NCBI GenBank assembly: GCA_024867545.1
Contig: JANFNE010000060.1
Coordinates: forward strand, 186,001 to 250,000
Reading direction: 5' to 3'
Source of the DNA: Phytopythium helicoides
Taxonomy: Eukaryota; Oomycota; Peronosporomycetes; Pythiales; Pythiaceae
DNA length: 64,000 bases
Every line of letters begins with the position of its first letter. Positions within the stretch are counted from its first letter, which is position 1. The position numbers were made by a program, and so were the translations under genes. Positions 45,785-55,184 of this stretch are shown here, piece after piece. Below the pieces are notes generated by a model. The model saw only the letters and a program-made list of their open reading frames with translations, did not search any database and was not told the DNA's origin.

Positions 45785-47914
45785 TCACGCATGCATCACT
45801 GCTGCTCCTCGACAGAAAGCTGCTGGTCGTGGGTCTCCACGCAGCTTGGCCCTGAGCAGAGTCAGCATGTTGAGCGCCGCATTGACATCACGATCCCAAA
45901 AGAGTGCCCTGCAATCGCTGGAGTGACAGCGCAGGACATTCTTGGTGGTGATCAGCTCCGTCTCGCCGTCGCGAAACTGTGGCAGCACTGCATTGCGAAG
46001 TGGCTGGTGGCAACTGGAGCACAGTTTGCTCGAGCAAAATTCGTCGATTGTCACCACCCTCGCTCGCTTCTGCAGCGCATGCCGAAACCCTTTCACTGGT
46101 GTGGGGCCGTGGCCGCGAACTCCATCGCGAACACTCCAGTCGCCATACCCGATGATAACCTGTTGGTTTGCAACAGGAACGACACGCTTGGCCATCGCGT
46201 CCAAGGTCTTGGCCTTCATCCGCTTGACCATGAACCGCTGTTTTCGAAAAGCATGGCTGGCGCAGAACTCGATCAGGTACGCGACACTCGCCCAGTAGAT
46301 GCGAAGGTGCTCCACGTAGACGTCAAAGTCGGAGCACTTGAACGACGGGAGCCTAGTCAGCACATCGCTGTATCGATGATCGCGCTTTTTTAGATTCTCA
46401 AACCAGAACCGCTGCTTCTTCATGCCTGCAAGGTGGCGATACTCTCGCGTATGAATCTGCGTGATATTGCTTCGTGGTTGAACTGCACCCTTGATAGTTG
46501 GTAAGATCTCGCCCTCTCGTGCAGCAGTGCACAAGTTGCGCAGCCCAGGATCGACTCCGATTAGCATGTCCGGCGCGTAGTTGCTTGGCAGCGATTCCCA
46601 CTCGTAGTCGACCTCGGCTTCCGCCGCCAGCTTCCGTCGCTTCTTGCCTTTTCTGCGCTCCTTCTTCAGCTCCTCGATCTTCAGGTCGTGAGCCGACTTC
46701 GAACGAGTCAGTAACACAGAGGCAGAATATCCGTCCGACGTTATCTGGTGAGCAAATAGTCGGCTAGCAAACGGCGCCTTACTGTCGTAGTCCATGTCGT
46801 TAAAGTCCGCCTTTGAAATGCCTGCGTCGACTTTCATCGTTTCAAACTTGCTCACAGAGAATAGCTGTCGGAGTATGGCGCCTTTCTGCTGAATGGTAAC
46901 GGAATTGCTGAGCATTCCAGCTCTCGCGCCTCGAGGCATTAGTAGTGTGTTTCGACCGCCAGTCGACTCGAAAACCCTGGAGCAGAATCCGTGTAGCGTA
47001 GTTCGGTTGATGATAATGTGGCTCGGAACATAACTCGCCGGACATGGTAGGAGAGAGAACGATCGAATGCCTTTTTTGTTTGGATCCCGGCGCTGTGATG
47101 CTTCGACCTTTTGGAGGATGACGTATAACCTCTTGACGAAGTGCTCAAGATTTCTCTCGATAACAGACTGGTGCGGTTCGAGCCCGAGCCATCCACGAAG
47201 CTCCTGCTCATCCGCAGTGAACTCGCTGTCGCTCGGTCGGTAGCACGCCATCACAAGACGGTTGATCTCAGCTCGGGCGACCGTTGGCTGCTCAACGTTC
47301 TGGTGGGGACGAGATGTCGTGGTTGGATGCTCTCTGTGTTGTGGCGCATCTTCCATCGCCATCAAAGCAGTCTCCAGAGCTGGCCTGTCCTCCATCGCCA
47401 TCATACGCAACTCTTCTTGGCGCTGTTCGAGCAACAGTCGAGCGTACATCGTGAGTCGTTTCTCGAAGTTCAACACGATCATGTTTCTGGTGTTGATCCG
47501 CATCTGCTCCGCAAGCCATACTAGCTGTGAGTGGTCGTGTGAATCGATAGCTGCCGGCGTGTAGCCCTCAATACGTGCCCGCTCGGCACGGTACAGACTG
47601 GCCGTCTCTCGAAAATCAGTGGTCGCTGAGCTGGTTGCACCGAGACCCTGAGCTCGAACGGCGTGGCAACACCAGGAGAAAAACGTCTGATCAAGACGCG
47701 GCAGTTCACCTTGAGCTTGCAGGCAACGGAGCACGTGCATATTCGCGAGGTGCCACGCCTCCGACGTGATCTGCTTGAACACGACGCAGGATCGCTGAAT
47801 CTCGTCTATGAGGTCGGGGTCTTCACACAACTGCTGAAGCCTGCATGTGACGCTCGTGAACGAGTGGTGTTTGTCCCAGTCCTTTTCCTCGTCGGTCTTC
47901 TTGCGCTTGGGCAT
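45785..47914 (-). CDS. Fanzor RNA-guided nuclease (copy 4)
   Basis: 709 residues from ATG 47914, frame intact with all active-site and zinc-finger residues. Variants include TPAAIDSHDHSQLVW, RNMIVLNF, LLLEQRQEELRMM, LTRSKSAHDLK and DMDYDSK. The block LIPCPASYVP/ESTGGRNTLLM resembles copy 1, while the rest follows copies 2 and 5. Located between the ankyrin-kinase pseudogene (3' side) and a fragment of GHR 8 (5' side). Confidence 0.92.
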   Translation of the reverse strand: MPKRKKTDEEKDWDKHHSFTSVTCRLQQLCEDPDLIDEIQRSCVVFKQITSEAWHLANMHVLRCLQAQGELPRLDQTFFSWCCHAVRAQGLGATSSATTDFRETASLYRAERARIEGYTPAAIDSHDHSQLVWLAEQMRINTRNMIVLNFEKRLTMYARLLLEQRQEELRMMAMEDRPALETALMAMEDAPQHREHPTTTSRPHQNVEQPTVARAEINRLVMACYRPSDSEFTADEQELRGWLGLEPHQSVIERNLEHFVKRLYVILQKVEASQRRDPNKKGIRSFSLLPCPASYVPSHIIINRTTLHGFCSRVFESTGGRNTLLMPRGARAGMLSNSVTIQQKGAILRQLFSVSKFETMKVDAGISKADFNDMDYDSKAPFASRLFAHQITSDGYSASVLLTRSKSAHDLKIEELKKERRKGKKRRKLAAEAEVDYEWESLPSNYAPDMLIGVDPGLRNLCTAAREGEILPTIKGAVQPRSNITQIHTREYRHLAGMKKQRFWFENLKKRDHRYSDVLTRLPSFKCSDFDVYVEHLRIYWASVAYLIEFCASHAFRKQRFMVKRMKAKTLDAMAKRVVPVANQQVIIGYGDWSVRDGVRGHGPTPVKGFRHALQKRARVVTIDEFCSSKLCSSCHQPLRNAVLPQFRDGETELITTKNVLRCHSSDCRALFWDRDVNAALNMLTLLRAKLRGDPRPAAFCRGAAVMHA

Positions 47915-48202
47915 GACCAGCGATCTCCAACCACCAAGGTCGGTGGTCAGTGAGCTTGTTGAGGTGCTGGAGGTGGCAAAAGCGACTTCGCGAATGAGAG
48001 GCAGAGAACGAGGTCGTCGCGAAGAAGCCGTTGGAGCGAAGGTGTGCTGTGAGAGCGTAACTGTCAGACAGCAGAGCCATAATGACTCATTGGTGCTATG
48101 CCGAGATTGTGACGCAGTTGCTCACATGTGCCTTTGCTGGCATGGTGAAGGTTGCATCGTCTCGTCAAAGTCAAACCGCAATGACGTTTGCACTTGAGTA
48201 GT

Positions 48203-48375
48203 AATCCTTGTTGATGTGCTTGGTCATTGCGGTGCGAAAAACGGTTGCCACTACTGCAACTCCATGAAGAAGGAGTATGCAGTGCGAATCCAGCGGTATT
48301 CCATGAACTCGTGGCGATAGAGGGTTATGGTATTTGTATTTCGGATGCCATTGACACAACTTCAATCATCGCTAA
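48203..48375 (-). repeat. R3: host fragment flanking Fanzor E4
   Basis: Nearly the same as R2 (34962-35140) up to the CGCTAA end, then different sequence. Relates to R1 at 20088-20268. Confidence 0.7.
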
Positions 48376-48425
48376 GTGAGATGCAAATGCAGTTCCTGCA
48401 CTGCCCAATTGCAGATCAACATGAG

Positions 48426-48797
48426 TTTTGCAGATTTGACCAGACGAGTCCGCCGTTGCAGATCGATCGATCACCAAGTGCAACTGGTTGAAGCGGTGCA
48501 CAGTCGAGCTTCTAGCAGTGCATCAATCCTCATAGCTTTGCTGGTCACAGAGCCTCGCGGCCGTGGGGAGCGTCGTAGTCAACGTATGGACCCGTGAGGA
48601 CGGCGTCGTCGGCCTCGTCCTTGTGGTTCATGACGCCGATGCGCAGGTGGTCCCAGTTGACCGTCTTGCGGAATGCTGGCATCTGGTACAGCTCGCGCAT
48701 GTACTGTTCTCATTCATCAAGATGAGCGCACAAATCGGTGGGCAAGCATCTACATACAAATAGCGGCAACGTACCCCGACGACGTTGGTGAACTGCG
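48426..48797. repeat. Duplicated block, copy B (GHR 9 fragment)
   Basis: Copy of 38010-38370. Similarity stops just inside exon 1 after FTNVVG. Confidence 0.8.
48545..48797 (-). pseudogene. GHR 9: 3' fragment of GHR 8
   Basis: Contains the complete last exon (48545-48703, YMRELYQMPAFRK..DYDAPHGREAL), the intron beginning GTACGT, and only the FTNVVG end of exon 1. The rest of the gene is missing, so it cannot encode an enzyme. Confidence 0.85.
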
Positions 48798-49135
48798 TGA
48801 GCTTATCATTGCTGACTCTTGCCAACGTCTTCACTTCTTCACTTGCCAGCGAAACGAGGAATGCTTTGACGAGGGGAGGAAGGCTGCATTCCATCCTCAT
48901 GGCGTGGTAGCTCGCTCCAATTCCCTCTAGGTGCTACTCTTCCAGGGAAGAATCCTGGATGCTGGCCGGTCTGACAAAATCCACTGTAAAGCACATTAAC
49001 CTCAGACACACCTGCCAGTCAGGTGCGGTGAGGTGCACATGCATAGGCTGACGCTACCGAATAAAGTCCACCGTGATTGTACATGAAAATCAAATGAAGT
49101 GCTTTGAAGATCGTTGATCATTGTCATTACGGTAT
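48798..49135. other. Intergenic region, no gene seen
   Basis: No open frame with family resemblance. Ends at the 3' end of GHR 10. Confidence 0.5.
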
Positions 49136-50138
49136 CTACAGCCTGCTCCTGTTGTGCGGGGCCTCGTAGTCGAGGTGTGGACCGGGTAGTTCTGGGCTCC
49201 CAGGCTTGCGATTTTTGAGGCTCAGTCGCAGGTGATCCCAGTTCACTGTTTTCTTCAGCCCAGGGATCTGGTACAGCTCTCGCAGATACTGGTGGGAGGC
49301 AGGCATCACACCAGTTAGTGATAGATCATAATATACGATAGCAGGAAACCACTCACCCCCACGACGTTCGGGAAGGCCTCGAGACTCGGGTCTGCGTCCG
49401 TCACGTCCACACGAATAAGCGTGAAGAAGAGTCGTACGTCTGCCTCCGTCAAGCCCAAGTCGAGGCACTACGTATCTCGACTCATTCAGTAGTGTCTCGA
49501 GCTTCGAGATACCACTGAACACGTTCTTCCACTCAGCGCTCGACACCTCCTGATCAGTAGCGAATGCCGACTTGAAGTATGCGCTCGTAATCTCCGCCAC
49601 GATACCGTTGTTGGCTTCTTCGACCTCCTTCTCGTGTCCCGCAGGATACAGGTCAAAGTTGGTGGGCACGAGCTCGCGGAAGCCCGAGTTGAGCGTCCGC
49701 AAGATGTCGGCCGACTCGTTTGACACGATCGTCTGCTTCTTCTTGTCCCACAGGATCGGCACGGAGAACGCGCGCGGCGTCTTGTCGACCATCTCGTACA
49801 AGTCGCGAGCGAACTTGACGTTGTTGACCGTGTCGGGAATGCAACCAAAGGTCGAGTAGGCCGAGCCGTCAGCAGGCTGTGACCGTCGATGTTGTTGAAG
49901 GGTCTACGAATGTCCAGCCAGAGTGCGAGTCGCTCTCATCTCCAGGTCGAGTCTTCTGGAAGATCGGGTGCACGACCGAGAGGCTTACGACATCTTCAAG
50001 ATTGCTTAGGTTGCGGGACGCCAGCGCGCGGGACGCAAAGGGACACGAGTAGGCGACGTAGAGGTGGTAGCGACCAATCTCTGCCGGGAACTCGGCGTCG
50101 GCCTCTGGCTGGATGTACGAGCGGTAGGGAGCAGCCAT
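49136..50138 (-). pseudogene. GHR 10, two frameshifts
   Basis: ATG 50138 (MAAPYRSYIQPE) opens a normal GHR start with YSCPFASRA. An extra base near 49878 (GCC TGC TGA) gives an early stop; the next frame continues through VPILWDKKKQTIVSNES. A second shift near 49460 precedes the segment LTEADVRLFFTLIRVDV. A 68 bp intron (49289-49356, GTGAGT..CAG, with CTAAC upstream of the acceptor) sits at the conserved NVVG position. The end is DYEAPHNRSRL. Either a young pseudogene or two sequencing errors. It is head-to-head with Fanzor copy 5 and shares its upstream block with GHR 1. Confidence 0.75.
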
Positions 50139-50150
50139 TGTTGAATGATG

Positions 50151-50169
50151 TCAAATTGACAAGTGACTC
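50151..50169 (-). promoter_or_regulatory. Inr/FPR-like promoter of GHR 10
   Basis: Minus strand GAGTCACTTGTCAATTTGA, the same as at GHR 1; 13-31 bases before the ATG. Confidence 0.55.
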
Positions 50170-50449
50170 GCTCAGCTCTGTCGTCCTCGAGGTGTGGTCG
50201 TTGGAATGCACACGTCATTCGTAATCTACCAATTCTCGGTCAGCAACTGCGTCACAATCTCGGCATAGCACCAATGAGTCATTATGGCTCTGCAGTCTGA
50301 CAGTTACGCTCTCATTGCACATCTTCGCTCCAACGGCTTCTTCGCGACGACCTCGTTCTCTGCCTCTCATTCGCGAAGTCGCTTTTACCGCCTCTAGAAC
50401 CTCAACAAGCTCACTGACCACCGACCTTGGTGGTTGGAGATCGCTGGTC

Positions 50450-52579
50450 ATGCCCAAGCGCAAGAAGACAGACGAGGAAAAGGACTGGGACAAACACCAC
50501 TCGTTCACGAGCGTCACGTGCAGGCTCCAGCAGCTGTGTGAAGACCCCGACCTCATAGACGAGATTCAGCGATCCTGCGTCGTGTTCAAGCAGATCACGT
50601 CCGAGGCGTGGCACCTCGCGAATATGCACGTGCTCCGTTGCCTGCAAGCTCAAGGTGAACTGCCGCGTCTTGATCAGACGTTCTTCTCCTGGTGTTGTCA
50701 CGCCGTTCGAGCTCAGGGTCTCGGTGCAACCAGCTCAGCGACCACTGATTTTCGAGAGACGGCCAGACTGTACCGTGCCGAGCGGGCACGTATTGAGGGA
50801 TACATGCCGCCAGCTATCGATTCACACGACCACTCACAGCTGGTATGGCTTGCGGAGCAGATGCGGATCAACACCAGGAACATGGTCGTGTTGAACTTCG
50901 AGAGGCGACTCAAGATGTACGCTCGACTGTTACTCGAAGAGCGCCAAGAAGAGTTGCGTTTGATGGCGATGGAGGACAGGCCGGCTCTTGAGACTGCTTT
51001 GATGGCGATGGAAGATGCGCCACTACACAGAGAGCATCCAACCACGACATCTCGTCCCCACCAGAACGTTGAGCAGCCAGCTGTTGCCCGAGCTGAGATC
51101 AACCGTCTTGTGATGGCGTGCTACCGACCGAGCGACAGCGAGTTCACTGCGGATGAGCAGGAGCTTCGTGGATGGCTCGGGCTCGAACCGCACCAATCTG
51201 TCATCGAAAGAAATCTTGAGCATTTCGTCAAGAAGCTGTACGTCATCCTCCAGAAGGTCGAAGCCTCGCAGCGCCAGGATCCAAACAAAAAAGGCATTCG
51301 ATCATTCTCTCTGCTCCCATGTTCGACGAGTTATGTTCCGAGCCACATTATCATCAACCGTACAACGCTACACGGATTGTGCGCCAGGGTGTTCGAGTCG
51401 ACTGGCGGTCGAAACGCACTACTGATGCCTCAAGGCGCGAGCGCTGGAAGGCTTAGCAGTTCCGTTACCATTCAGCAGAAAGGTGCCATACTCCGAGAGC
51501 TATTCTCTGTGAGCAAGTTTGAGACGATGAAAGCCGACGCAGGCATTTCAAAGGCGGACTTTAACGACATGGACCACGACAGTAAGGCGCCGTTTGCTAG
51601 CCGACTATTTGCTCACCAGATAACGTCGGACGGATATTCTGCCTCTGTGTTACTGACTCGTTCGAAGTCGGCTCACGACCTGAAGATCGAGGAGCTGAAG
51701 AAGGAGCGCAGAAAAGGCAAGAAGCGACGGAAGCTGGCGGCGGAAGCCGAGGTCGACTACGAGTGGGAATCGTTGCCAAGCAACTACGCGCCGGATATGC
51801 TGATCGGAGTCGATCCTGGGCTGCGCAACTTGTGCACTGCTGCACGAGAGGGTGAGGTCTTACCAACTATCAAGGGTGCGGTTCAACCACGAAGCAATAT
51901 CACGCAGATTCATACGCGAGAATATCGCCACCTTGCAGGCATGAAGAAGCAGCGGTTCTGGTTTGAGAATCTAAAAAAGCGCGATCATCGATACAGCGAT
52001 GTGCTGACTAGGCTCCCGTCGTTCAAGTGCTCCGACTTTGACGTCTACGTGGAGCACCTTCGCATCTACTGGGCGAGCGTCGCGTACCTGGTCGAGTTCT
52101 GCGCCAGCCATGCTTTTCGAAAGCAGCGGTTCATGGTCAAGCGGATGAAGGCCAAGACCTTGGACGCGATGGCCAAGCGCGTCGTCCCAGTTGCAAGCTC
52201 ACAGGTTATCGTCGGGTATGGCGACTGGAGTGTTCGCGATGGAGTTCGCGGCCACGGCCCCACACCAGTGAAAGGGTTTCGGCATGCGCTGCAGAAGCGA
52301 GCGAGGGTGGTAACAATCGACGAGTTTTGCTCGAGCAAACTGTGCTCCAGTTGCCACCACCCACTTCACAATGCAGTGCTGCCGCAGTTTCGCGACGGCG
52401 AGACGGAGCTGATCACCACCAAGAATGTCCTGCGCTGTCACTCCAGCGATTGCAGGGCGCTCTTTTGGGATCGTGACGTTAATGCGGCGCTCAACATGCT
52501 GACTCTGCTCAGGGCCAAGCTGCGTGGAGACCCACGACCAGCAGCTTTCTGTCGAGGAGCAGCAGTGGTGCATGCGTGA
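50450..52579 (+). CDS. Fanzor RNA-guided nuclease (copy 5)
   Basis: 709 residues from ATG 50450, frame intact. Catalytic and finger ligands are conserved; the finger loop is CHHPLHNAV and the RuvC-II strand VASSQVIVGYGDW. Other variants: NFERRLKMYARL, KADAGISKADF, CRGAAVVHA. Residues ~121-134 match copies 2 and 4, and the region before RuvC-II matches copy 1 (VAS.QV), another mosaic pattern. The frame is open 45 codons upstream from a TTG, which is not used as a start here. Divergent from GHR 10. Confidence 0.92.
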   Translation: MPKRKKTDEEKDWDKHHSFTSVTCRLQQLCEDPDLIDEIQRSCVVFKQITSEAWHLANMHVLRCLQAQGELPRLDQTFFSWCCHAVRAQGLGATSSATTDFRETARLYRAERARIEGYMPPAIDSHDHSQLVWLAEQMRINTRNMVVLNFERRLKMYARLLLEERQEELRLMAMEDRPALETALMAMEDAPLHREHPTTTSRPHQNVEQPAVARAEINRLVMACYRPSDSEFTADEQELRGWLGLEPHQSVIERNLEHFVKKLYVILQKVEASQRQDPNKKGIRSFSLLPCSTSYVPSHIIINRTTLHGLCARVFESTGGRNALLMPQGASAGRLSSSVTIQQKGAILRELFSVSKFETMKADAGISKADFNDMDHDSKAPFASRLFAHQITSDGYSASVLLTRSKSAHDLKIEELKKERRKGKKRRKLAAEAEVDYEWESLPSNYAPDMLIGVDPGLRNLCTAAREGEVLPTIKGAVQPRSNITQIHTREYRHLAGMKKQRFWFENLKKRDHRYSDVLTRLPSFKCSDFDVYVEHLRIYWASVAYLVEFCASHAFRKQRFMVKRMKAKTLDAMAKRVVPVASSQVIVGYGDWSVRDGVRGHGPTPVKGFRHALQKRARVVTIDEFCSSKLCSSCHHPLHNAVLPQFRDGETELITTKNVLRCHSSDCRALFWDRDVNAALNMLTLLRAKLRGDPRPAAFCRGAAVVHA

Positions 52580-52645
52580 GCTGCAGCGGCGACACCGCGA
52601 CGTGCGCGAGGGAGTTAAGCGTACACAGTAGTTTGAACCTGTATG
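52580..52645 (+). ncRNA. Candidate Fanzor omega RNA (copy 5)
   Basis: Conserved tail through GTTTGAACCTGTATG; thereafter CATGTAGG differs from the other copies. The three short stems described for copy 1 are preserved. Confidence 0.55.
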
Positions 52646-53144
52646 CATGTAGGAAATGTATCAATGTGTCTGGTCGGTGGCAGCAGCAAATCAAAAGCTC
52701 AAGAACCTTCCTCATTAGATATATTGATTCATTTGTATTCTAAAATTTGGATTAAATATCCAAATTGATCTCTATAAACAAATGAAGAGCGACTAGTGAG
52801 CACACGTGTTGACGCACTGTTTACGATGCCGCTGTACCATTCGGTGGCAGCAACTACAGTACACAGGAAAGCTGTCGTGAGGTCGGCCTGGAATACCGAT
52901 GGGATTTGAGGCTGCACCACACGGTGTGCACCACCGCTGGATCTGCAAGAGGTCCTCATCCACACAGATTGCTGATTATGCTCGGTAGTTTGCTTGAAGC
53001 TGATATCAACTGTAGGACTTTTCTCTACTGCCGGCTATTTTTTCTGGTGGCGATGTTTGTCTGCCTTTCTTTATTGAGACCTTGGACAATAATACGCTGT
53101 TGTCTGGTTTAGCTTGATGGGAAACTTGGCGTTGACGATGGAAT
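52646..53144. other. Intergenic region, no gene seen
   Basis: AT-rich at 52690-52800. No supported frame. Confidence 0.5.
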
Positions 53145-54192
53145 CTACGTTCGGAACCGCCACCGGTCGTGTGGAGCCATGAAATCCACGTTTGGGCCAG
53201 CTGGAATGATGCCGAACGGGTTCAAGTGGATCTGCGAGCCAAAGTACGCCATCTTGATATGCTCCATGTCGACCGTCGCGCGGATCTCCGGGATCTGGTA
53301 CAGCTCCTTGGTGTACTGCGCAGACCATAAATCGATTAGCAACTTTTCTCCGAGCAGCACCGCACCCGGTCTCGCAGCAACTTACATTGAACAAGTTGTG
53401 ATATTGTCGGAGCAGCTTCGGTTGAGCTTGAAAAGAATGGCAAAGACCTCGTCAAAGCGGATGAGCACGCCAAAGAGACGTAGGTCGACGTCTGTGATCT
53501 GGTCGCTGCACGCAAGGTACCGTCGACGGCTGAGGATCTTCTCGTCGAGCGCATCGAGCGCATCAAACAGCATGTTGCTCGCGGCTTCGTACGCTTCCTG
53601 GGTCGGTTTGCAACCGCATTTGAAAACGACGCTCACGATCCTTTCGTCGATCCAGCGCGTGATGTCGTCAATCTCGCCAGCCAGATGCGGCGGGTACAGG
53701 TCGTACTTGCTCGGCACGAGGTCTCGAAACGCGCAGTTGAACATGCGGGCCAAGTCGGTCACATCGTTCGATACAATCGACTGTGTCTTGGCGTCCCAGA
53801 GAAGCGGCACCGTGAAGTAGCCGCGGTAGCGAGCAGCCCCGCTCATACAGCTCTCTGACGCTCCCAGCGTTGTAGAGCGGATCGGGCGTGCATCCCCTGG
53901 TGGTGTACCGCCCAAGCCCCGTAGGGCCAGTCACGAACGGCGTGTTGCGTGGATCGACGAACGTCCATCCGTTGTGCAGGTCGTTCGGGTCCCCAGGTCT
54001 CGTTCGGCGAAGCACGGGGTGAGCCACGACGACCGTGACGAACTCTTGCAGGTTCTTGAGGTTGATGACCGCGAGCACGCTGCAGGCGATCGGACAGCCC
54101 ATCGACACGTACAGGAAGTACCTGTCCCGCTCTGCTCGCAGTGGCAACGAGTTAGTCAGGCTGCGAGCGTTGGCGATTGGCGCAGCAAGCAT
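53145..54192 (-). pseudogene. GHR 11: divergent family member, frameshifted
   Basis: Probable ATG 54192 (MLAAPIANARSLTNSLPLR). It is the most divergent member: active-site GCPIACSV and the classical C-terminus LNPFGIIPAGP..DFMAPHDR, closer to typical ECM4/YqjG proteins than GHR 1-10. A one-base shift near 53840 separates RELYE from GAARYRGYFTVPLLWD, and another near 53415 precedes LRQYHNLFN. The intron 53316-53385 (70 bp, GTAAGT..CAG) lies at the family position. Two indels suggest recent inactivation or sequence errors. Confidence 0.7.
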
Positions 54193-55184
54193 AGCAACGC
54201 ACCAGGCTGGAACTTGGCACCAGGGTGGTCGCGGATGCAGCCCCGAGGCACCGACATGGCCGTTTCGATGGTCGTAGAGCCGCAGCAAGAGCCTCCAACG
54301 CTGCGAATGGCCGCTGGAGGCCTGTGCAACCGCTCAGGAGGCTGTGGACCGCAGCCGAAGAGCGACAACCAGAGGAATGAGCGCGGATGATGCTGCCTGG
54401 AGCTGCTCGCTGACTCGACATCTCGTCGCGTCAGCAGCTCCGCATGATTGGATAATCATGTGGGCGATAGACCACGTCACACGACATTGTTGTAAATATG
54501 CAAAACATAGATACGTGATCAAGTACCGTAAATAGTTCAGTAGAGGGCCACCGACCACTTCAACTTGCTTTGAACATGGTGCACGAGGACTGGACACAGG
54601 CGAACCACCTCGTCCCTAAGTTTTCCTTGCATTTCAGTCAACCTGAGGTGTCTTCTTGATTTTTTTCACCGATGAGGGAGGCCGACACTCGACGAGCACT
54701 CGCCCACGTGTTGGGGCAATGTGCTGGTTCACGCCAATCGCAAACAACAGTAAAGTAGTTCATTTCGTGTGCGAGGCTTACAACTGGGATATCCGCTGAC
54801 GACGAAACCAATCCTCGCTTTATAGTATATATGCACATATGTTCATGGAAAGCATGATTGCACGTGTGTGTTCAATGATTGCAGTCACAGAGTTGATTGT
54901 CAGAAATAGCTCGATGCGAAGTGATTTGCTGTTCGAACTTGGATTCCATTGCCACACGGATCCACCGTCCCATGCCTGGCTTCACCACAGTCGCAACTTG
55001 CCTGAGATCGATCGCCATGCGATGCCAGTCAGACGAATGGGACAGTGAGAAAGCTGCAAGTTGCTACCCGGCTCGTGGTCACGGTCTTGATTCTCGACAC
55101 CACTTTCTAATCTACCGAGCCATCGGCACTTGCAACAGCTAGCTATTTCCTCCTTCCCAACACCACTCCATTCATCGCCAAGTC
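54193..55184. other. Intergenic region; right part duplicated upstream of both secreted genes
   Basis: From about 54978 (CTTCACCACAGTCGCAACTT) the sequence is shared with 61055-61278 upstream of the second secreted gene. No gene in the remainder. Confidence 0.6.

Larger units (their letters stand above)
45701..48181 (-). mobile_element. Fanzor element E4
   Basis: 2,481 bp with the same left (TTGCGGTTTGACTTTGACG) and right (GGGATACTATA) ends as E3. Outside the left end is R3, nearly the same as the flank of E2, so E2 and E4 share a duplicated insertion context. Confidence 0.8.
50239..52645 (+). mobile_element. Fanzor element E5
   Basis: Shares with E1 the left truncation at GTCAGCA and the GHR-type upstream flank (CATTCGTAATCTACCAATTC). 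Its right end diverges after GTTTGAACCTGTATG. Confidence 0.75.

Noticed and set aside
48563..48763. Conserved short plus-strand frames at 38142 and 48563
   Set aside because: They are conserved only because they lie opposite the duplicated last exon of GHR 8/GHR 9.
17474..52645. Bacterial contamination as the source of the TnpB-like genes
   Set aside because: The copies sit among intron-bearing eukaryotic genes, carry nuclear-localisation motifs and the eukaryote-type rearranged RuvC site, and junctions run directly into host genes.
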